Shown here piece after piece: positions 4,524 to 10,091 of a stretch of DNA of 10,091 nt. The notes under the pieces are model-generated. The model had not been told where the DNA came from and did no database searches. It saw only the letters and a list, made by a program, of their open reading frames with translations. Both the position numbers and the translations under genes were made by a program. Every line of letters starts with the position of its first letter. Position 1 is the first letter of the stretch. The DNA lies in contig JAKLFN010000070.1 of NCBI GenBank assembly GCA_022711195.1, forward strand, positions 1 through 10,091, given 5' to 3'. This DNA is from Bacteroidota bacterium (GTDB lineage Bacteria > Bacteroidota > Bacteroidia > Bacteroidales > VadinHA17).

Positions 4524-7064
4524 TTATTCGTTAATACTGATTTCAGTAACTGTGCTTTTCAATCCTTTTGATTCACATTTTACTTTGATCTTTCCACTTG
4601 CTTCATTTTCAGCAGCTACGACAACCAGGCATAAGCCATTGAATGCCTTTCTGGATTTTGCCTGGAAGGATTCATGATTTGTAGGATCACCATTATCCGT
4701 GGCAATTATTTTCCCTGGTCCTTCGATTGAAAAATTCAGTTGATTATTACTGCGCGGAACAGTTAATCCGTTTTTGTCTGTAATTCTCACAGTTATGAAG
4801 ACCAGATCCTTGCCATCGGAATTAATTACATTCCGGTCGGCTGATGCTGATAATCCGGCCGCTTTCCCCGTTGTCTTCATAATATCCTCTGCCCAGATCT
4901 TTCCTTTCCTGTATGCAACGACTTTTAACTCCCCGGGCTGATAAACAACATCATCCCATCTGAGTCTGTACTGTGATGCACCTTTCGACTTTTTTCCCAG
5001 GGAATTTCCGTTCAGAAAAAGTTCTGCCTCATCGCCTGTTGTATAGACATGTACCGGTGTTACCTGCCCCTTTCTTTCCGGCCAGTTCCAGTGTGGCAAA
5101 ATATGGGCCATGGGAAGTTCTGGTCTCCATTTTGACTGGTAAAGGTAAAAACGGTCTTTCTTAAAGCCCGCCAGATCAAGTATCCCAAAGTAACTGCTTC
5201 TTGAAGGTACTTCCTTAACGCCCTGGCTTTCGAGCATTTTAAGGATCTGTTCATATCTTCTTGTCTTCGGGGTGAGGCCTGTCAGATCTCCATAATAGGG
5301 AGTAGGTTCACCAAGGTAGTCAAAGCCGGTCCAAACAAATTCGCCGGTCACTGCCGGGTATTTATCCTGCATGACCCACTGCTGATCGGGCGAGGATGCC
5401 CAGGCAGGATATGCAAGATCATATGAGGAGATATGGAATATTCCCTTACCGGGCAGGTTATTATCAAGATCACCTTCAACAACCGGGAAGAAATACTCGC
5501 CCCTGGAACTGACCGTTGATGCTGATTCACTTGAATGGAAGGGCAGATTTTTATTTTCTTTATGGCCAAAGAATGCTTCATACCGGTGCAGACGATAATT
5601 TATGCCGAACAGATCCAGTGTCAGCTGAAATCCGTTTGTTCCCGACTCGTCCCTGTCGCAACCTGCAGTTACAGGCCTGGTATTATCTTCCGATTTAACT
5701 ATAGTCCTCAGGCTCTCCGACAGAGCTGGATTGTTCTGATCGCCCACTTCGTTGCCAATGCTCCAGATTATTACAGAAGGATGGTTCCGGTCGCGGCGGA
5801 CCATTGCCCTCAGATCCTCTTCATGCCAGGCATAGAATAATTTGTTGTAGTCATTTCTTTTCTTTGGTGTTTTCCAGGCATCAAAAGCTTCATCCTGAAC
5901 AAGGAATCCCATTCTGTCACATAAATCCAGCAATTCGGGAGCAGGAGGGTTATGGCTTGTCCTGACAGCATTGCATCCCATTTCCCTGAGTATCTCAAGC
6001 TGTCTCTCTGCAGCACGGATGTTGAATGCAGCACCAAGAGCTCCGAGATCATGGTGGTTACATACTCCTTTGATCTCAATTCTCCTGTCGTTTAGAAAAA
6101 ATCCGTCACGCGGAGTGAATAAAATTGTCCTGAAACCAAAATTCACTTCATATCTGTCGGTTAAAGTGTTCCCCTGTGATACTGAAACGACCATCCTGTA
6201 AAGCTCCGGATCTTCTATGTCCCAGAGGGCCGGGTTGATAACCGGTACATCCAGCCTGAAATTATGATTGCCATAGCCCGGTATTACAGCAGTCGCAGGT
6301 ACAGACTCAGCTACAGGTGCAGTGGCGGGCTCCAGCTTTTCATCAAGCTTAAATACCTGAGCCCTGACAGTAACCAGGGATGGTTCATTAAGATGACTTT
6401 CAATTTCAGCTTTGACACTGACAATACCTCTGTCTTTTTTTACTTCAGGAGTGGTGCAGAATACTCCGTTATGTGATATGTGCAGATCAGATGTTTTTAC
6501 AAGCCATACATTCCTGTACAGTCCTGCTCCCGGATACCATCTTGAATCCCATTTCTTTGTATCGAGTCTAATTGCAATTATGTTTTCCCTGCCCCTGATC
6601 ACATAAGGTGTCAGGTCAAGCCGGAATGATGTATAGCCGTAGGGCCATTCCCCGACGAACCTCCCGTTAAGCCATACCTGGGCATAGGCCATTGCCCCGT
6701 CTATATCGATATAGATCCTTTTACCGGCATCTGAAACCGGTATCGTGAAGTGTTTCCTGTACCAGCCGATCCCTTTCCATGGCAACAGACCCGTATTGTT
6801 TTCGAGAGTATCGCTGAAAGGACCTTCAATTGCCCAGTCATGAGGCAGATCGAGAGTCCTCCACATGCTGTCATCGAACGAAGGGACCTGCAGTCCGGCC
6901 GGCTCCTTATCGGTGGTGGCATTCTCATCAGATGCATTAAAATACTTAACGAATTTCCAGTTCTCATTGAAAGATTCCCTTACACGGGGTTGAGAGAACA
7001 CAATTCCATTAAGAAGTGTAAGAAAGATAACTGCAAATGCTGAAATACTTATGATTTTCTTCAT
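4524..7064 (-). CDS. Exported GH2 beta-galactosidase-like glycoside hydrolase
   Basis: The 846-residue enzyme begins with a signal peptide (1-24, ending near IVFS|QP). Domains: GH2 sugar-binding jelly roll (about 30-190; ENWKFVK, LDLPHDWAIEGPF, GIGWYRKHF, YPGAGLYRNVWL), Ig-like domain (about 195-315), TIM barrel (about 318-600), DUF4982-like domain (about 630-725; VHVYTTGDEAELFLNG) and a C-terminal Ig-like domain (about 735-840; ITDKNGLTVP, GPGKIIATDNGDP). The acid/base is Glu439 in IIWSIGNEVG; the nucleophile is predicted as Glu513 in HSSESASTVSSRGEY. NHHDLGALG and VRTSHNPP are family signatures. It should release terminal beta-galactose or a related sugar from glycans in the periplasm or at the surface; beta-glucuronidase or other GH2 activities are not excluded. 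No SusC/SusD, sensor or other CAZyme is nearby, so it stands alone rather than in a visible utilisation locus. GGAA lies immediately before the ATG. Confidence 0.95.
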   Translation of the reverse strand: MKKIISISAFAVIFLTLLNGIVFSQPRVRESFNENWKFVKYFNASDENATTDKEPAGLQVPSFDDSMWRTLDLPHDWAIEGPFSDTLENNTGLLPWKGIGWYRKHFTIPVSDAGKRIYIDIDGAMAYAQVWLNGRFVGEWPYGYTSFRLDLTPYVIRGRENIIAIRLDTKKWDSRWYPGAGLYRNVWLVKTSDLHISHNGVFCTTPEVKKDRGIVSVKAEIESHLNEPSLVTVRAQVFKLDEKLEPATAPVAESVPATAVIPGYGNHNFRLDVPVINPALWDIEDPELYRMVVSVSQGNTLTDRYEVNFGFRTILFTPRDGFFLNDRRIEIKGVCNHHDLGALGAAFNIRAAERQLEILREMGCNAVRTSHNPPAPELLDLCDRMGFLVQDEAFDAWKTPKKRNDYNKLFYAWHEEDLRAMVRRDRNHPSVIIWSIGNEVGDQNNPALSESLRTIVKSEDNTRPVTAGCDRDESGTNGFQLTLDLFGINYRLHRYEAFFGHKENKNLPFHSSESASTVSSRGEYFFPVVEGDLDNNLPGKGIFHISSYDLAYPAWASSPDQQWVMQDKYPAVTGEFVWTGFDYLGEPTPYYGDLTGLTPKTRRYEQILKMLESQGVKEVPSRSSYFGILDLAGFKKDRFYLYQSKWRPELPMAHILPHWNWPERKGQVTPVHVYTTGDEAELFLNGNSLGKKSKGASQYRLRWDDVVYQPGELKVVAYRKGKIWAEDIMKTTGKAAGLSASADRNVINSDGKDLVFITVRITDKNGLTVPRSNNQLNFSIEGPGKIIATDNGDPTNHESFQAKSRKAFNGLCLVVVAAENEASGKIKVKCESKGLKSTVTEISINE

Positions 7065-7109
7065 TTCCGGATATTAAAAAAAGTAATTATAGTTTAGTTG
7101 TTTATTAAC

Positions 7110-7149
7110 CACGGAGTTACACGGAGTTACACAGTGTTACACGGAGTTT
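7110..7149. repeat. Four-unit 10-bp tandem array (CACGGAGTTA)
   Basis: CACGGAGTTA at 7110-7119 and 7120-7129 is followed by CACAGTGTTA (7130-7139) and CACGGAGTTT (7140-7149); a looser copy CACAGAGTTC lies at 7166-7175. The array sits 46 bases upstream of the GH2 start on its minus strand and downstream of pmbA. Similar CACGGAGT-type intergenic repeats are, from general knowledge, widespread in environmental bacterial genomes without assigned function. A position just upstream of the GH2 gene means a promoter or operator role cannot be excluded. Confidence 0.85.
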
Positions 7150-7174
7150 GGATAGGTATAGGTATCACAGAGTT

Positions 7175-7206
7175 CATCTCCCCATCTCCCTTTCTCCTCA
7201 CTCTAG
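7175..7206. repeat. 8-bp periodic pyrimidine-rich array overlapping the pmbA stop
   Basis: CATCTCCC occurs twice in direct succession (7175-7182, 7183-7190), followed in the same 8-bp phase by TTTCTCCT and CACTCTAG. The last unit contains the TAG stop of pmbA (minus strand, 7205-7203). On the minus strand the units read GGGAGATG, close to the GGAGACTG rotation of the array at 1042-1089. Confidence 0.6.
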
Positions 7207-8543
7207 ATCCCGCTTACATCTGTATCCTCAAACACCAGTGTCGGAGTCATCCTGGAGCTGTACGGATAGGGGTCATTACCGACTTCGGCAAGCGAATTCC
7301 AGAATTCCTTCATATTTCCTGAAATGTTCAGTTCGCTGACAGGATGGACAATTTTCCCATTTTCGATATAGAATCCCTCTATTCCGTAAGAAAAGTCACC
7401 GGTGGCTCCGTTACAGTTTCCACCGTTAAAGCCTGAGATCAGTAATCCCCTGTTAACTGAGCTTATAAGTCCGTTAAGGCCATTTTTCCCGGTTTTGAAT
7501 GTGATATTTGAACCGGAGCCGGAAGTTGGTGAGAGGTTCAGCTTCCTGCCATAATAGGTATCGATATAATAACTGCGAAGTATTCCCTCTTCCACAACAA
7601 CTCTTTTTACAGACCTGAGCCCTTCATTGTCAAAATGTCTCGATCCGAAGCCCGAAATCATTAGTGGATCGTCAAAAATGGTGAGGTAAGCGCTTGCTAC
7701 CCTGGTATTTATCTTTCCGGCAAGGAAAGAGTTCTTCTGGTAAATTGATGCGCCGAGGAGTGATGAAATAAAAGGGTTCAGCAGAGTACCTGAGACAAGG
7801 TTTTCAACAATTATATTATACTTTCCCGATCTGACTTTCTTGGGATTGGATTTTCTGACAGCTCTTTCGAAAGCAGTTTTCCCGACGCCTGATATTTTAA
7901 GTTTGTCATAAAAGATGCTGTATTCCCCCCAGGAATCCGACGGACGGCCTTTGTCATCCTTCACGGAAACCTCTGCTGCGATGCCGGCAAAGCTGCTGCC
8001 TGCCTCGCCTTTAAATCCATTGCTGTCGGCCAGGATCATACTTGTGACATTATCCGAGTAATAAGAAATGACCGAAATGATTCTGCTGTCGGTTCCATAC
8101 ACTTCCTCTTCAGCAATCCGTGCGAGGCTGATCTTTTCCTTTGATCCCACAGAATTCAGAAGAGGATCCAGTGTCTTAAGATCGTCGCCATCACCGGAAT
8201 AATAAAGATCTTTTTCGGGAAGATAGCGGAATTCGTCTTCGGACAGGTAGCGTGTGGCTTCTACCGCCTCCTTTATGAATTTCAGGAGATCTTTTTCCCG
8301 GATGAGGTTTGTGGAATGTGAAGAAAATTTTCTGTCAACATAAAGGTCAACCGACAGCGAATTCCCGATAGATTCCTGTAGTCTGTCAATTTTTCTCTCA
8401 CGGATTTCTATTTGCCGTCTGGAAGTTTCGTTTATAGCAACGGCAGCCTGACTGGCCCCTTTGTCCAGCGCTGTCTTGATTACAAGGTCTGCAATTTTAT
8501 ATTTATCACTAGTATCCATAGGTTCATTATCTGTTAACTTCAT
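7203..8543 (-). CDS. pmbA: PmbA/TldE, non-catalytic partner of the TldD metalloprotease
   Basis: TldE/PmbA family, 446 residues. An N-terminal domain (about 15-215) carries the family's DKGASQAAVAINET and RERKIDRLQESIGNSLSVDLYVD; the C-terminal domain contains NPFISSLLGASIYQKNSFLAG (256-276), GLRSVKRVVVEEGILRSYYID (308-328), GATGDFSYGIEGFYIENGKI (379-398), PVSELNISGNM and the terminal GNDPYPYSSRMTPTL. It lacks the HExxxH motif, as expected: TldE partners TldD in a heterodimer in which only TldD binds metal. In Escherichia coli the pair removes the leader of microcin B17 precursor and degrades unfolded peptides such as CcdA; no such substrate is encoded here. The start chosen is the ATG at 8543, which overlaps the TldD stop as ATGA and implies translational coupling. 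The frame is open further upstream to 8636, but that stretch lies inside tldD and has no family similarity. Confidence 0.93.
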   Translation of the reverse strand: MKLTDNEPMDTSDKYKIADLVIKTALDKGASQAAVAINETSRRQIEIRERKIDRLQESIGNSLSVDLYVDRKFSSHSTNLIREKDLLKFIKEAVEATRYLSEDEFRYLPEKDLYYSGDGDDLKTLDPLLNSVGSKEKISLARIAEEEVYGTDSRIISVISYYSDNVTSMILADSNGFKGEAGSSFAGIAAEVSVKDDKGRPSDSWGEYSIFYDKLKISGVGKTAFERAVRKSNPKKVRSGKYNIIVENLVSGTLLNPFISSLLGASIYQKNSFLAGKINTRVASAYLTIFDDPLMISGFGSRHFDNEGLRSVKRVVVEEGILRSYYIDTYYGRKLNLSPTSGSGSNITFKTGKNGLNGLISSVNRGLLISGFNGGNCNGATGDFSYGIEGFYIENGKIVHPVSELNISGNMKEFWNSLAEVGNDPYPYSSRMTPTLVFEDTDVSGI

Positions 8544-10009
8544 GCATTCACACCGCCTACAGTAAGTTTTTTGATCTTCACTGTAGGAAGGCCCATTGTT
8601 ACCGGTACTCCCTGTCCGTCTTTTCCGCATACCCATGTTGAATCGGAAAAAGTCAGGTCATTTGCTACCATTGTAATATCTGCCAGAGCCTGCGGACCGT
8701 TCCCGATAATATTTATGTCTTTGACCGGAGAAGTGAATTTTCCGTCTTCGATCAGATATCCGAATTTGACGAAGAAGGTGAAATCGCCGGGACCGATATT
8801 TACCTGTCCGTTGCTGAAATTATCGACATAAATCCCTTTCCTGACGCTGGCAATGATCTCGTCTCTTTCGTGCGGACCGTTTTCCATATATGTAGATCTC
8901 ATACGGGGTATGGGTACATTCCTGAAATCCTGCCGGCGTCCGTTTCCTGTTGGCTTTACATTATAGTATTTAGCACTGATCCGGTCGTGAATATAGCTGG
9001 AAAGTATTCCGTTCTGTACAAGAATTGTCTTTTCTGTCACCACACCCTCATCATCAATATTAAGTGAGCCCCTGTTATTTGGCAGTGTCCCGTCATCCAC
9101 TATGGTAACAAAGTTCTCTGCGATCTTCTTTCCCATCCTGTCAGTGAAAATCGAAGTTTTCTTACGGTTAAAATCGGCTTCAAATGAGTGTCCCATAGCT
9201 TCATGGAGTAATATTCCCGAGCGTCCTCCGCCCATGACAACCTCCATTTCGCCGGCTTTTGGCTTCGTTGCTTTAAAAAGCTGTGAGGTTTCTGCCAGGG
9301 CCTGACCTGCAAGTTCATCGATAAGGTACATTGTCAGAAATTCGTAGCCCATCCTGAACGATTTTGCCACAGTTGCATTTTCAAGTCTTCCGTTTTCTTC
9401 CATGAGTGTTCTTACCGAGAGATATGTCAGTGGTCTGTAATCCCATGTAAGAGTCCCTTCGGAGTTGAAGAACAAAATATATGAAGTCAGATCATCCAGG
9501 GTGATATTGACTCTTGTGACACGTTTATCACCGGCAAAAATCTTTTCGTTCAGGCTTGTTATGAAGGGTACTTTATCACCGATGGAGACCTGATCCCATG
9601 GAGATGTGATTTTATAGTAAGAAGGAGGGATAAGCTCACTTATGTTCATTTCTGACAGTGATAAATTACTTTCAGCAATGTTGGCAGCACTTCCGGCAGC
9701 TTGTAGCATCGCTTCCGGTGAAGTATTTTCAGAATATGCAAATCCGGTTTGTTCGCCCTTAATAACACGGATCCCCGCTCCATATTTTATGTCCGAGTAA
9801 GCCCTGTTAACCTTGTTGTCCTGCAGCATTGCAGTATTATCCACAGTATGTTCAAAGAAGATATCCGCATAGTCTGCTCCTTTGCTCATAGCTTTCATTA
9901 TCACTTTCTTTAATAGTTCTTCCGTTACCTCAAAATGATCGAGATAACCAAGGGCATCATTACTTAATGATGGTCCCCTGCACGAGTGAAATAATGGTGG
10001 AATGATCAT
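8540..10009 (-). CDS. tldD: TldD, catalytic subunit of the TldD/TldE metalloprotease
   Basis: This 489-residue protein carries the active-site helix GILLHEAMGHSFEADF: zinc ligands His269 and His274 with catalytic Glu270, and the third ligand expected at Cys461 in STWVCGKDGQGVP. Other family blocks are KGADYADIFFEHT (43-55), DNKVNRAYSDIKYGAGIRVI (64-83), the IDDEGVVTEKTILVQNGILSSYIHDR stretch (318-343), PIPRMRSTYMENG (367-379) and FVKFGYLIEDGKFTSPVKDINIIGNGP (413-439). With the overlapping partner downstream it forms a peptidase that threads unfolded peptides. The first residues, MIIPPLFHSCRGPS, look like the end of a Tat-type or lipoprotein leader rather than a cytoplasmic N-terminus; Bacteroidota homologues commonly have a Tat leader. 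The only ATG/GTG/TTG in frame after the stop at 10073-10075 is the one at 10009, so that start is used, but the true N-terminus is uncertain. Confidence 0.9.
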   Translation of the reverse strand: MIIPPLFHSCRGPSLSNDALGYLDHFEVTEELLKKVIMKAMSKGADYADIFFEHTVDNTAMLQDNKVNRAYSDIKYGAGIRVIKGEQTGFAYSENTSPEAMLQAAGSAANIAESNLSLSEMNISELIPPSYYKITSPWDQVSIGDKVPFITSLNEKIFAGDKRVTRVNITLDDLTSYILFFNSEGTLTWDYRPLTYLSVRTLMEENGRLENATVAKSFRMGYEFLTMYLIDELAGQALAETSQLFKATKPKAGEMEVVMGGGRSGILLHEAMGHSFEADFNRKKTSIFTDRMGKKIAENFVTIVDDGTLPNNRGSLNIDDEGVVTEKTILVQNGILSSYIHDRISAKYYNVKPTGNGRRQDFRNVPIPRMRSTYMENGPHERDEIIASVRKGIYVDNFSNGQVNIGPGDFTFFVKFGYLIEDGKFTSPVKDINIIGNGPQALADITMVANDLTFSDSTWVCGKDGQGVPVTMGLPTVKIKKLTVGGVNA

Positions 10010-10032
10010 GGAACCTGCTGCTGTTATACCGC

Positions 10033-10091
10033 TTAGTTTCCTATAAGCACAGGCTTCCCGAACCCAACCGATTCAAGAGGCTTCATTTGTG
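10033..10091 (-). CDS. Possible C-terminal tail of a gene upstream of tldD (cut by window edge)
   Basis: On the minus strand one frame is open from the window edge and reads QMKPLESVGFGKPVLIGN before a TAA at 10035-10033, 23 bases before the tldD ATG. It could be the end of an upstream gene in the same operon, with AGCAGG before the tldD ATG as a weak ribosome binding site. Only 18 residues are visible, no family is recognisable, and it may be a chance frame. Confidence 0.25.
   Translation of the reverse strand, partial: QMKPLESVGFGKPVLIGN

Noticed and set aside
4474..4677. Plus-strand 67-codon frame with a hydrophobic stretch at the GH2 3' end
   Set aside because: Mostly antisense of the GH2 C-terminal domain; no ribosome binding site or recognisable family, so the apparent membrane helix is likely chance.
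4524..7064. A polysaccharide utilisation locus around the GH2 enzyme
   Set aside because: No SusC/SusD, sulfatase, further glycosidase or sensor-regulator lies on either side; the neighbours are an adaptor gene and tldD-pmbA.
8544..8636. 31-codon N-terminal extension of pmbA
   Set aside because: Lies wholly inside tldD in another frame, is rich in Arg and Cys, and the ATGA overlap at 8540-8543 gives the usual PmbA start.

Overview
The window looks like chromosomal DNA from a member of the Bacteroidota, probably an environmental Bacteroidales-type lineage. The protein types point this way: secreted GH2 beta-galactosidase with a DUF4982-like C-terminus, lipoproteins with an SSC lipobox, PepSY-associated membrane proteins, and a TldD whose N-terminus resembles a Tat-leader remnant. 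AT-rich leaders with weak or no Shine-Dalgarno sequences and moderate GC agree. This is inference from protein character; there is no rRNA or other marker in the window.

Layout, left to right. (1) 1-936, plus strand: the C-terminal part of a molybdopterin-binding xanthine dehydrogenase-family subunit, cut by the window edge. (2) 937-1089: a convergent gap filled by two different arrays of 8-bp periodic repeats, the second running over the stop codon of the next gene. (3) 1085-2189, minus strand: an OB-fold lipoprotein with a C-x-H-x-G-K-K motif, then an intrinsic terminator hairpin, then a small PepSY-associated membrane protein. (4) 2190-2387: a divergent promoter region with several CCGGA/TCCGG half-sites in inverted repeats. 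(5) 2388-2939, plus strand: a small secreted beta-rich protein with a Gly/Pro/Gln-rich insert, ending in a strong 16-bp hairpin terminator. (6) 3040-4359, minus: a membrane-anchored HlyD/MacA-type adaptor with no transporter partner in view. (7) 4524-7064, minus: an exported GH2 beta-galactosidase-like enzyme with both catalytic glutamates. (8) 7065-7206: a short gap with a 10-bp tandem array and another 8-bp array. (9) 7203-10009, minus: a tldD-pmbA (tldE) pair joined by a 4-nt ATGA overlap. A short possible tail of another minus-strand gene lies at the right edge.

Only the TldD/PmbA pair (one heterodimeric metalloprotease) and the lipoprotein/PepSY pair look like functional units. The others appear to be single-gene transcription units. 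No phage, transposon, CRISPR, RNA gene or defence system was seen. The most unusual signals are non-coding: short, strictly phased 8-bp and 10-bp arrays confined to intergenic gaps and gene ends, the clustered CCGGA inverted repeats, and a Tat-leader-like reading frame upstream of tldD that lacks a start codon.
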